From NCBI GenBank assembly GCA_029975765.1, contig JARKOK010000083.1, positions 1 through 36,596 on the forward strand: a DNA stretch of 36,596 nt, in the 5' to 3' direction. The notes under the pieces were generated by a model. That model did no database searches, was not told the DNA's origin, and was given only the letters and a program-made list of their open reading frames with translations. This stretch comes from Aggregatilineales bacterium. GTDB taxonomy: Bacteria > Chloroflexota > Anaerolineae > Aggregatilineales > Phototrophicaceae. The position numbers and the translations under genes were made by a program. Within the stretch, counting starts at the first letter, position 1. The number at the start of each line of letters is the position of its first letter. Shown here one piece after another: positions 6,853 through 15,012 of this stretch.

Positions 6853-8340
6853 ATGACTGTTCAATCCCCTGTACGGCAGCACATCACGCTCGACCCGGAA
6901 AACTGGTCAGAACTGCGTGAACTGGCACACCACATGCTGGATGATCTGCTCAGTTATATGGAAACCCTGCGCGAACGTCCGGTATGGCAGCCAGTGCCCG
7001 ATGCCGTGAAAGCGCGGCTGGCCGAACCTTTGCCAGCCCAACCGCAGCCGGTCGAGACCGTCTATCAGCAGTTTGCCGATGATGTGCTGCCCTACCCGAT
7101 GGGCAACACTCACCCGCGCTTCTGGGGCTGGGTGATGGGGGCGGGAACGCCGCTGGGCGTGCTGGCGGATATGCTGGCATCCGGTTTTAATCCCAATATG
7201 GGCGGTGGCGAACACGCTGCCAATTACCTGGAAGCACAGGTCATTGACTGGACGAAGCAGATGTTCGGCTTCCCGGCAGAAGCCAGTGGTTTGCTGGTCA
7301 GCGGCGGTTCGATGGCGAACCTGATAGGTCTGGCGGTGGCACGCCATGCTCAGTCCCACTTTAACTTCCGCCAGCAAGGACTCTTCGGCGCGCCGGCCCG
7401 GATGATGCTCTATTGCAGCGCCGAAACGCACAGTTCGGTGCAGCGGGCTGCCGAAGTGCTGGGACTGGGCGGAGACTCCATCCGCTCTATACCCGTAAAC
7501 GACCAGTTCCAGACCGATATTGGCGCGCTCGAAGCCGCCATCGCCGCCGACCGGTCGGCAGGCTTACAGCCCTTCTGCGTGGTTGGTACGGCAGGCACAA
7601 CCAACACCGGGGGCATGGATGATCTGAATCGTATGGCCGACATCTGCCAGCGCGAGGGTCTGTGGTTTCACGTAGATGGAGCCTTCGGCGCGTTCGCGGC
7701 CATCGCCCCTGACCTGAAACACCTGACTGCCGGCATTGAGCGAGCCGATTCACTGGCGTTCGACTGGCACAAATGGCCGCAGCTCCCGTTCGAAGTTGGC
7801 TGTGTTCTGGTGCGGGATGGGGCGATACAGCGCCAGACCTTCACGCTGCGTCCCGATTATCTCAAACATGAGGAGCGCGGGGTCGCCGGCGCGGATCTCT
7901 GGTTCAGCGACTACGGCGTCGAACTGTCACGCGGCTTTAAGGCGCTCAAGGTCTGGATGGCGCTCAAAGTGTACGGCGTGGAGCAGCTTGCCCGGCTGGT
8001 CGCACAGAATGTGGAACAGGCACGTTATTTCGGCCAGATGATAGCTGCCGCGCCAGAAATGGAATGCCTGGCGCCGGTGACACTCAATATCGTCTGTTTC
8101 CGCTATCATCCCGGCGGCTGGGATGAAAGCCGGCTGGACAGGCTTAACCACGAACTGCTGCTGCGCATCCAGGAAAGCGGGCTGGCGGTGATGACAGGAA
8201 CACGCATTGGCGGCAAATTCGCGCTGCGTGCCAGCATCACCAATCACCGCACCCGCTTCGAGGATATTGATCAGGTGCTCGCCGCTGTACAGCAGACCGG
8301 CAAAACGCTGGCCGAAGCGGAGGCGTATCCGGCGCTGTGA
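6853..8340 (+). CDS. Group II pyridoxal-phosphate-dependent decarboxylase
   Basis: A 495-residue member of the aromatic-L-amino-acid/glutamate decarboxylase fold-type I family. Diagnostic positions: HPRFWGWVMG in the substrate pocket, H193 in AETHSS (stacks on the cofactor ring), D275 in FHVDGAFGA, and the Schiff-base lysine K307 in FDWHKWPQ. Length is normal. The reaction is decarboxylation of an amino acid, or aldehyde synthesis in some family members; the substrate cannot be fixed from sequence. AGGAGG lies 7 nt before the ATG. It ends convergently with the subtilisin-like gene, separated by a strong hairpin. No transporter or dedicated regulator adjoins it. Confidence 0.9.
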   Translation: MTVQSPVRQHITLDPENWSELRELAHHMLDDLLSYMETLRERPVWQPVPDAVKARLAEPLPAQPQPVETVYQQFADDVLPYPMGNTHPRFWGWVMGAGTPLGVLADMLASGFNPNMGGGEHAANYLEAQVIDWTKQMFGFPAEASGLLVSGGSMANLIGLAVARHAQSHFNFRQQGLFGAPARMMLYCSAETHSSVQRAAEVLGLGGDSIRSIPVNDQFQTDIGALEAAIAADRSAGLQPFCVVGTAGTTNTGGMDDLNRMADICQREGLWFHVDGAFGAFAAIAPDLKHLTAGIERADSLAFDWHKWPQLPFEVGCVLVRDGAIQRQTFTLRPDYLKHEERGVAGADLWFSDYGVELSRGFKALKVWMALKVYGVEQLARLVAQNVEQARYFGQMIAAAPEMECLAPVTLNIVCFRYHPGGWDESRLDRLNHELLLRIQESGLAVMTGTRIGGKFALRASITNHRTRFEDIDQVLAAVQQTGKTLAEAEAYPAL

Positions 8341-8378
8341 TTCGCGCGGGCGTAGGCCCCTGCCCCATCCTATTACCA

Positions 8379-8417
8379 CAGGGCGACGAGGAACGGCGGT
8401 GTTCCGGCGTCGCCCTG
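8379..8417. terminator. Long hairpin between convergent genes
   Basis: Interrupted inverted repeat CAGGGCGACG-A-GGAAC-GGCGGT-GTTCC-GG-CGTCGCCCTG: 15 paired bases with a small internal asymmetry and a 6-nt loop. It lies midway between the convergent decarboxylase and protease genes. There is no T-run, so it may act as a factor-dependent or bidirectional terminator. Confidence 0.6.
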
Positions 8418-8461
8418 GTATGCCGAACTCATCGCTTTCCAGACGAGTTGGCTGCTCGCTC

Positions 8462-9745
8462 CTATCTGCCGCAGTATTGTCCGACAGCCTCCGCCAGCAG
8501 CGTATTATCATAAGTCCCACGCGCCAACGCCGGCGCATTACCCCGAACTTTACAGCGAGGTTGAGTCTGGGTAAGGTCCAGGGCGATCAGCAGACTGACG
8601 ACCGGCGCGGCGAAGGATGTTCCTGCCCGATATTGATCGTCGTCAAAACTGAACCACGCCCCCGGTACGCTGACATCCCCGTTATTGGAATGTAACCAGA
8701 ACCGCAGATCATTCCCTTCGTTAGCACTCACGCTGATAACCTCCGGCCACTGCGCCGGGTAGAAGGGTTTACGCTGCTTGAAGTTCCCGGATGAAGCGAC
8801 CGGTATGATTGTCAGATCGCGGGATTGGCGCAGGAAATCTCGCAGTGGGTCGGTTCCCAGCTTCGTGTTATTAAAAAGCTTCAGGATGCGCAGGTCTTGT
8901 GCCCGAAATTCCGGTTTTGCGGCGGACGGCGTAGGGGGTACGGGCGGCACACCGTCAATTCGTGCCTGCCCCGGCGCTGATGGAAGTGCCTTGCTGCGCG
9001 GAGTTTCTGCGCCGATGTCGGTCAGGCCGGCTTCATCAATGTACCCGATGCGTGAGTCCTTCAGGATCGCCTGAACGTTTCGTGCATTACCGCCCAGATG
9101 TTCAACCAGCGAACGGTTGGGATTGTTTCGCCGCGCCTGGATAAAATCAGAGTAGTTGAATCCCAGGCTTTCGTCAGCGCAGGGAATAAACACAAAACTC
9201 ATATTCAGTACAAACCGGCTGATCCCCTGCGCCGACAGTTCTGCCACAGCGGATTGTATTTCCGGCAGAATCAGATCAGACTGGTATCCGGCCTCGTCAG
9301 CAATATTCACCTGTTGCAGGGTGATCTGCCCGGCGATATTCCGGGGCAAATAGTCATGTAGCTGCTGGAACACCTGCCAGACCAGCCAACCATGCGAAGC
9401 CGGCAGGTCTCCACTTCCATCAGATGAAAAATCATCCACAATCAGAATCGCAACTGCTTCCGATCCCGGGCGGGCATAAGCTAAATTATCCAGAATCCAC
9501 GCTACGTCAGCGGCTAAACCCGCCGCCTCGATGTCCTCACCTTCCGGTGTCAGGCCATTATCACCGGTTTCACCCGCCGCGCCCGCCGTACCGCTGTAGG
9601 CTTGCCCTAAAATCTGATCGGGTGTCAGGGCACAGTTGGCCGCCGATGCCCGGCGGCCCTGCGCCCAGGCCGGGGCGAGACTCATGACAAAAACACAAAC
9701 TAAACCTATAAACCCCCAAAACAGTTTTTTGAACAGGATAGACAT
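8462..9745 (-). CDS. Exported subtilisin-like (S8) serine protease, divergent
   Basis: A 427-residue protein with a signal peptide (KKLFWGFIGLVCVFVMSLAPAWA, cleavage after about residue 28). The S8 catalytic elements are recognisable: Asp in ILIVDDF (about D104), His in SHGW (H118), the oxyanion Asn in ASSGNF (N321) and the nucleophile in AGTSFAAP (S377). Between the His and Asn regions lies an unusually long insert (about residues 190-310) with a proline-rich stretch GVPPVPPTPS. Cysteines at 38, 189, 394 and 425 could form disulfides outside the cytoplasm. It starts 15 nt after the stop of the STAND ATPase, with AAGGAG in the gap, so the two form an operon. The family call is firm from the motifs; partner and substrate are unknown. 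Confidence 0.82.
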   Translation of the reverse strand: MSILFKKLFWGFIGLVCVFVMSLAPAWAQGRRASAANCALTPDQILGQAYSGTAGAAGETGDNGLTPEGEDIEAAGLAADVAWILDNLAYARPGSEAVAILIVDDFSSDGSGDLPASHGWLVWQVFQQLHDYLPRNIAGQITLQQVNIADEAGYQSDLILPEIQSAVAELSAQGISRFVLNMSFVFIPCADESLGFNYSDFIQARRNNPNRSLVEHLGGNARNVQAILKDSRIGYIDEAGLTDIGAETPRSKALPSAPGQARIDGVPPVPPTPSAAKPEFRAQDLRILKLFNNTKLGTDPLRDFLRQSRDLTIIPVASSGNFKQRKPFYPAQWPEVISVSANEGNDLRFWLHSNNGDVSVPGAWFSFDDDQYRAGTSFAAPVVSLLIALDLTQTQPRCKVRGNAPALARGTYDNTLLAEAVGQYCGR

Positions 9746-9760
9746 CCGTTTGTCTCCTTT

Positions 9761-12166
9761 TTAAAGCTCCGGTTTAATCGTATACTTTCGCTCTTGCATA
9801 TATTGAATGAGATCATCGGACTGCGCTTTCGCTTTGACCTGCCGCCACAATGACAGGGCTTCATCGAACGCCGCCTGTGCCTGGATACGATCATCCAGCC
9901 GGTCTAAATCTTCACCAACCGAGCGCAAAGCTCCGGCCATCCAGAAATGGTTGTTCTGATCCCGCGCCAGATCATATGCCTCGTGGTGGGTAGCCAGAGC
10001 GGCTTTCACCAGCCCCAGTTCATGCTCGCATGATCCACGATTAAGCAGCGACCAGAACCGGATATCAGGCAGTTCCAGCGCCGCCGCGATTCTGGCAGCC
10101 TCGTCCGAAAGCTCCCTGCCGCGCTCATAATCCGGCGGCTGCTGATTGATAAACTGATAACCTCGATGATGCAGCACAAAACCCAGCACAAAATCATCGT
10201 TCAGGCTGCGGGCAATAACTTCCGCCTGCTCGTAGTAGCTGTCGGCATCGTCCGCCTGCTGATGAAAGCGCATCTTGCCGATGACGGTCAGCAAAATCGC
10301 TTCGCGGCGTGTGTCGCCAAGCACCCGCGCGAGGGCTAGCGCTTCCTGATAAGCTGTCAGCGCGGCCTCATAATCACCCATAAAATCAGCGTAAGTATTT
10401 CCCAGCTTGCTCAACAGATAATGAGCGGTTTCCAGTTCATTATGCTGCCGGGCCACCCGGATCGCACTTTCCAGCAGCTTTAAAGAAACCGCCGTATGCC
10501 CGCGTGCCGCAAAATACGGCCCGTCAACCGTTAACGATTTCATGATGGCGACAAACACCGCATCCTGATTGGCGTGATGGGCGGTTTCCGCTGCTTCCAG
10601 AATATTACTTTGTTCCACATCGAGCGCGTCCAGATCATCTTTATGAACGGCTGCATATGACCGGCAGGCGTCCACAACTGGCTGATGACTCCAACCCTTG
10701 TTCATAAACATGGTTCGGGCGTAGCTGTAAGCCAGATCATGGAGTCGGTAGTACCTGACCTGGTTATGCTGTCGGGCATTAACCAGCCCGCGTTCTTCCA
10801 GTTGGTCGAGTGCGTCCTCTACGGCATGGGGATCATGAGCCATCACCCGCGCGAGGAGTTCCGGCGTCGCGCTCGGTTCAAACATGCCGCCCAGACTGAC
10901 AAACACCTGGTATAACTCCTGGTGCAGCGCGCTGATACTCGTATCCAGCAGCGACTTTACGCCGGTGCGCCCCAGTTCGCCATAGTTGGCGGGCATACTG
11001 AGGTCATGCGGCGCATGTTCCACCCGCTGCAACAGTTCGCCGGGGGTTAGCTGGTAGACCTTAAGCGTCTTGCTGGCAATTTCCAGCGCAAAGGCGTGGT
11101 AGCCCAGAATTTCGCACAAGCGCCGGGCTTCGGCGTCGTGGCTCATATCCTGGCGGCGTGCGTATAAACTGAGCAGTCTCAGCGCCTCGTCCGGTTTTAA
11201 TTCACCAACTTCGACGATCTCATCCAGCGGAAAGCGGTGACGTGATGTCACCAGCAGCGGCATCGTGCGAGGAACGGCTTTAACAACACGCGCTAAGGCA
11301 GCACCATTCCACACATCATCTAATACCAGAAGGGCTTTGGCTTCCGCCAGAAGATGCCGGACGGCCTGTACGCGTTCATCGCCGGTTGTACTGACAACCG
11401 CCTGCTGGGCGCCTAATGCTCGCCCGATGGCCTCAAACACCGCATCGGCTTCCGCCGCCCCTACCCGCAGCCAGAGAACCGGCCCCTGGCCGGCGGCGAC
11501 GTGCTGAGCGGCAATCGAAGCCGCCAGCGCGGTTTTGCCCATACCACCGAAACCCCGGAGCAGGACACGCTCCCGGTCATCCAGTAACGCCTGCACCTCA
11601 GCCACCAGATCATCCCGCCCTACCAGCCGCCTGGGTTGTTCGGGTACATCGTCAGCCGTCCGAGCGAAAACGGCGCTGATGGCGCTGTGATAGGCAATCT
11701 GGCGCTCCAGCAGCCATTTTTCAACGGAACGGGCGACCTGCCGTTTGAGGTCTTCCGGGCTGGTAAACCAGCGAGGCGTAATGCCAAAACGCACATCGCT
11801 CTGTTTGTCCAGGAAGGCTTGCAGCCGGGGATCGCGCCGTTCCGGATTCAGATTCTTCACGTACAGGTGGCGCTCAATACCCAGTTCTGTCGCGCGCTCG
11901 AACTCATCGAGCGTCCATTCACCAAATTCGTTCCAGAATATGCCGATGTACAGAGCCGAATTTTGTAAGGCTTCCAGATAAACGTCACGAATGGATTTAT
12001 TACTGGCCGGCGCATCACCTTCAAAAACCCAGGTGCGGAGTTTAAAAATATCCTGCCCCAGTGTGGGAAGCAGTTCCTGAAGGGCTTTACGTTCTGCTGC
12101 CAGTTCCTGCATTTTCGAACTGATAAATACGGAGAGTTCGGTGGGCACTTTTAGCAACTCCGCCAT
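9761..12166 (-). CDS. STAND ATPase: DUF4062 - NB-ARC - TPR
   Basis: An 801-residue cytoplasmic signalling ATPase. Residues about 9-100 match the DUF4062 type (LSVFISSKMQELAAERKAL, with YIGIFWNEFG). The NB-ARC module begins at RRLVGRDDL (about 181) with Walker A GFGGMGKT (K211), Walker B LLVLDDVW (D283/D284), sensor LLVTSRHR, a degenerate GLPLA box (GYHAFALEIA) and an LHD in place of MHD. The C-terminal 300 residues are tetratricopeptide-like helices (LGNTYADFMGDYEAALTAYQEALALARVLGD). In this class the repeats usually sense a ligand and the N-terminal domain transmits the output. It is co-transcribed with the exported S8 protease. A role in regulation, programmed cell death or phage defence is possible but unproven. 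Confidence 0.88.
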   Translation of the reverse strand: MAELLKVPTELSVFISSKMQELAAERKALQELLPTLGQDIFKLRTWVFEGDAPASNKSIRDVYLEALQNSALYIGIFWNEFGEWTLDEFERATELGIERHLYVKNLNPERRDPRLQAFLDKQSDVRFGITPRWFTSPEDLKRQVARSVEKWLLERQIAYHSAISAVFARTADDVPEQPRRLVGRDDLVAEVQALLDDRERVLLRGFGGMGKTALAASIAAQHVAAGQGPVLWLRVGAAEADAVFEAIGRALGAQQAVVSTTGDERVQAVRHLLAEAKALLVLDDVWNGAALARVVKAVPRTMPLLVTSRHRFPLDEIVEVGELKPDEALRLLSLYARRQDMSHDAEARRLCEILGYHAFALEIASKTLKVYQLTPGELLQRVEHAPHDLSMPANYGELGRTGVKSLLDTSISALHQELYQVFVSLGGMFEPSATPELLARVMAHDPHAVEDALDQLEERGLVNARQHNQVRYYRLHDLAYSYARTMFMNKGWSHQPVVDACRSYAAVHKDDLDALDVEQSNILEAAETAHHANQDAVFVAIMKSLTVDGPYFAARGHTAVSLKLLESAIRVARQHNELETAHYLLSKLGNTYADFMGDYEAALTAYQEALALARVLGDTRREAILLTVIGKMRFHQQADDADSYYEQAEVIARSLNDDFVLGFVLHHRGYQFINQQPPDYERGRELSDEAARIAAALELPDIRFWSLLNRGSCEHELGLVKAALATHHEAYDLARDQNNHFWMAGALRSVGEDLDRLDDRIQAQAAFDEALSLWRQVKAKAQSDDLIQYMQERKYTIKPEL

Positions 12167-12178
12167 ACGATTACTTGA

Positions 12179-12184
12179 ATTATA
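12179..12184 (-). promoter_or_regulatory. -10 box just upstream of the STAND gene
   Basis: TATAAT on the minus strand ends 12 nt before the ATG at 12166, with no convincing -35 at 16-18 nt and no Shine-Dalgarno sequence. If used, the mRNA would have a leader of only about five bases, i.e. be essentially leaderless. The start itself is supported by the DUF4062 domain beginning nine residues in. Confidence 0.4.
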
Positions 12185-12364
12185 GCGCGTTACGGTATGT
12201 GAGGGAGACGAACAACCGCCAGTGACATGCCGGGAAACCAGACGTTCGCCCCATTTTCACCGGAACAGTCTGTCGGCGATCGGTATCAAGCTGGAAGTAC
12301 AGAAGCAGTCGGCACTATGGGACGGCGTGGGCGAAGCGCCCCGTTTCATCCGGGCAGATCGGCT

Positions 12365-13279
12365 CTATTTGGGCAAGAACCGGCTGATATACCGCAGCCC
12401 TTCTTCAAAACCGCGCCGCCACACGTTCCAGTCATGGCCGCCATCGTATACCCGCAGTTCGGCCAGCAGCTTTGGCACGCGCCGCGCGCGGTTGTACAGC
12501 AGATGGGCTTCCAGGTCAATGTCATGCAGATAATCTTCAGGGGCAGGATTCTTCCATTCATCATCCCCGACGGCGATAAACATATACAGCGCCAGATTAG
12601 AGGTGACGAATGATTCGAACAGCGCCGGGTAATTCAGGCTGGCGTAACGCGCTTCATCAAACAGCATTTCACCTACACCAAACGCGCCGAATAACCGCGT
12701 GCTGGAGTCCTGCGGCGGTTGGGGGGTATATACTGCCGGGCTGAGGACAATCGCGCCAATGAAGGCATCGGGGTGCGCCAGCGCGTACCGCAGCGCACCG
12801 TAACCGCCCATTGAATAACCACCGATCACCCGGCCTTCCCGTGTAGCGATGGTCGGATAGGTTGCATCCACGTAAGGAATCAGCTCATTGAAGAAGGCGG
12901 TTTCTACCGGCTCGGTGGGGAAATCCGCGCCGGTGTAGGCCGAGTCAATGTAATAACTGGCGCGGTCACTGGATGGTACATCCGGCATGATGGCAATCAC
13001 CGGCGGAATATCTCCGGCAGCGATCAGCGTATCCAGCACGCCGATTCCATTCAGCCACGCATAATAATCGTCGCCACGCCCATGCAGCAGGTAGATAACC
13101 GGGTAGCGCCGGTCAGCATTGGCTTCATAGCCGGCGGGCAGATAGACAAAATACTCGTAGGCGCGGCTCAGCGTTTCAGATTCAAAGGACGCAGTAGTCG
13201 CCGTACCGCGCGGGGCATCCTGAGCAGCTAACGGGTTCATCATCACCAACAACAGCGTAAATGTGAGCAGGAAACGCAC
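12365..13279 (-). CDS. Exported alpha/beta-hydrolase, esterase-D/enterochelin-esterase-like
   Basis: A 304-residue hydrolase with an N-terminal signal peptide (MRFLLTFTLLLVMMNPLAAQ). The fold signature includes RRYPVIYLLHGRGDD (oxyanion region), the nucleophile elbow GGYSMGGYGALRYA, a candidate acid in VGDDEW and the catalytic His in GGHDWNVW, matching the putative-esterase (PF00756) family. It is the last gene of the long operon: the start is a GTG only 3 nt after the citrate-synthase-fusion stop, with GAGGAT inside that gene's end as ribosome-binding site. Its place in the operon suggests it removes acyl groups from, or hydrolyses an ester in, the extracellular substrate before uptake; this is inference. 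Confidence 0.85.
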   Translation of the reverse strand: MRFLLTFTLLLVMMNPLAAQDAPRGTATTASFESETLSRAYEYFVYLPAGYEANADRRYPVIYLLHGRGDDYYAWLNGIGVLDTLIAAGDIPPVIAIMPDVPSSDRASYYIDSAYTGADFPTEPVETAFFNELIPYVDATYPTIATREGRVIGGYSMGGYGALRYALAHPDAFIGAIVLSPAVYTPQPPQDSSTRLFGAFGVGEMLFDEARYASLNYPALFESFVTSNLALYMFIAVGDDEWKNPAPEDYLHDIDLEAHLLYNRARRVPKLLAELRVYDGGHDWNVWRRGFEEGLRYISRFLPK

Positions 13280-13282
13280 GGG

Positions 13283-15010
13283 CTAATCCTCGTCTCCATA
13301 ATGGCGATCTGCCACACCGTCGTATTCATGGTCCGTCGGGTGAATACTGCGCATCGGGCGCTCGCGGGTTTTTTCTTCGTATACCTGCGCCACCAGCCCC
13401 GGCAGCCGCGCCATCATGAAGAAGGTGTTCGCCAGTTCTACCGGCAGATTCAGGTCAACCAGCAGCGCGGCAATCGCGCCGTCCACGTTCACCGGCAGGC
13501 GTTTCCCGGTGGCTTCCGCCCAGGCGTCCTCAATCGCCCGCAGCATCTCTACCCCTGCCGAAGCGATACCCAACTCAGTCGCCAGTTCCAGCAGCCGTTT
13601 GGTGCGGGGGTCAGCCGTATGGATGCGGTGGCCGAAACCCGGCAGGCGCTTTTTCTCCTTACGACAGGCGGCGACCAGCGCCACCGCGCCCAGTTCGGCA
13701 GAACCGTCCATCACCCGTGCCAGTTCCAGGCCGCGCTGGATGAGGCGCATACTGTCTTCTATTGCCCCACCGTGATGCTGGTTGATACTCAGCAGCCCGG
13801 CAGCCAGCGCCGCGTTAAACGGCGCGCCGGTGCTGGCAGCGGTTCGCGCGGCCAGCGTGGACGGCGGCGACACGCCATGATCAATGGACGACACAAACAT
13901 CGCATCCAGCAGCCTGCCAACCTGCGGCGAGGGCAGTTCACCGGTAAGCGCCAGAAAAATCGCCTGGCTGAAGCTGATACAGCCCATCAGTTCGTCAATA
14001 CGATAACCACGCAGCCGGATTTCGTTCGGCCTGATGCTGGTGATTGCCGTTTTCCAGTGCAGTTCACTGTCCATAGGGGTTTGGTTCTCTTTTGCGAAGG
14101 GAATGGAAACCGTCCGCCGCTGTAACACGCGCTCGGTGACTTTCGGAATATCCGCGAACGACTCGACCACTTCCGCGCCAACTTCGCGCAGCCGCGCGAC
14201 CTTACTGGCATACGTGCCGCGATTGCCCTCGACAATCGCGCCGGCATGGCTAAAGCGTGTGCCACTCTTTGCAGCCTTACCGCCGATGTAGGCCACCAGC
14301 GGCTTGGTGAACTGCCCGGCGGCGATCAGGTCGGCGGCCATTTCTTCCTGCGACGTGCCGATTTCCCCAAACAGCACCACACATTCCGTCTGGGGGTCGG
14401 CCTCGAAGCGTTTTAGGACATCCGGGTGTGGCATCCCGACCACCGAGTCGCCGCCCACGTGCACCACCGTTGACAGCCCCATGCCCGCCTGCGCCAGATA
14501 GTAGGCGATGCTGGTTGTCACGCCGCCGCTGCGGCTGGTCACGCCGACCGGGCCGGGATAGAAATACTGGCGCACGCTGGCAGCGCGGCCCCCCATCATG
14601 CCTAACACGCCGCTGCCGGGGCTGAGGATGCCGAGCGTATTCGGGCCAACGAAAGTGGCGCCGCGCGTTTCAGCTTCGGCCACCAGTTCCAGCACGTCGT
14701 ACAGCGGCACGCGGTCGGGCACCAGCACCAGCAGTTTGACGCCTGCCGCCATCGCTTCCAGCGCGGCATTTTTCACCAGCGGCGCGGGCACAAAGATCAC
14801 GCTGACCTCAATCGCGCCCAGCGCATCACAGGCCGCGCCGACGGTATCAAACACCGGCACACCTTCGACGGTTTCGCCGCCGCGTCCCGGCGTGACACCG
14901 GCCACGACATTCGTACCGTAGCCCTTCATCAGTGCGGTGCGGGTCGCGCCTTCGCGCCCGGTGATGCCCTGCACCAGCACCCGTTTATCACGATCAATCA
15001 GAATCGCCAT
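13283..15010 (-). CDS. CoA-ligase alpha subunit fused to citrate synthase/citryl-CoA lyase domain (ATP-citrate-lyase-like)
   Basis: A 575-residue fusion. Residues 1-290 are a succinyl-CoA-synthetase alpha-type module: CoA-binding VLVQGITGREG, GVTPGRGG, VGPNTLGIL, SRSGG, and the phospho-histidine H255 in SHAGA. Residues about 310-575 form a citrate-synthase fold with candidate catalytic residues H378 (DHG), H412/H413 (HHGGA), H461 in GFGHRI and D510 in NVDG. This is the architecture of AclA, the large ATP-citrate lyase subunit, and of fused citryl-CoA synthetase/lyase. Expected reaction: phosphoryl transfer to His, acyl-CoA formation, then retro-Claisen cleavage. The first ATG after the partner's stop (2-nt gap) is used, not the upstream tracked start. 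Substrate could be citrate or an analogue; the location in a sugar operon is unusual. Confidence 0.85.
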   Translation of the reverse strand: MAILIDRDKRVLVQGITGREGATRTALMKGYGTNVVAGVTPGRGGETVEGVPVFDTVGAACDALGAIEVSVIFVPAPLVKNAALEAMAAGVKLLVLVPDRVPLYDVLELVAEAETRGATFVGPNTLGILSPGSGVLGMMGGRAASVRQYFYPGPVGVTSRSGGVTTSIAYYLAQAGMGLSTVVHVGGDSVVGMPHPDVLKRFEADPQTECVVLFGEIGTSQEEMAADLIAAGQFTKPLVAYIGGKAAKSGTRFSHAGAIVEGNRGTYASKVARLREVGAEVVESFADIPKVTERVLQRRTVSIPFAKENQTPMDSELHWKTAITSIRPNEIRLRGYRIDELMGCISFSQAIFLALTGELPSPQVGRLLDAMFVSSIDHGVSPPSTLAARTAASTGAPFNAALAAGLLSINQHHGGAIEDSMRLIQRGLELARVMDGSAELGAVALVAACRKEKKRLPGFGHRIHTADPRTKRLLELATELGIASAGVEMLRAIEDAWAEATGKRLPVNVDGAIAALLVDLNLPVELANTFFMMARLPGLVAQVYEEKTRERPMRSIHPTDHEYDGVADRHYGDED

Positions 15011-15012
15011 CG

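Noticed and set aside
8462-9745. Protease as an inactive S8 homologue
   Set aside because: At first the triad seemed incomplete because of the long insert, but Asp (VDDF), His (SHGW), Asn (SGNF) and Ser (GTSFAAP) are all present in the right order.
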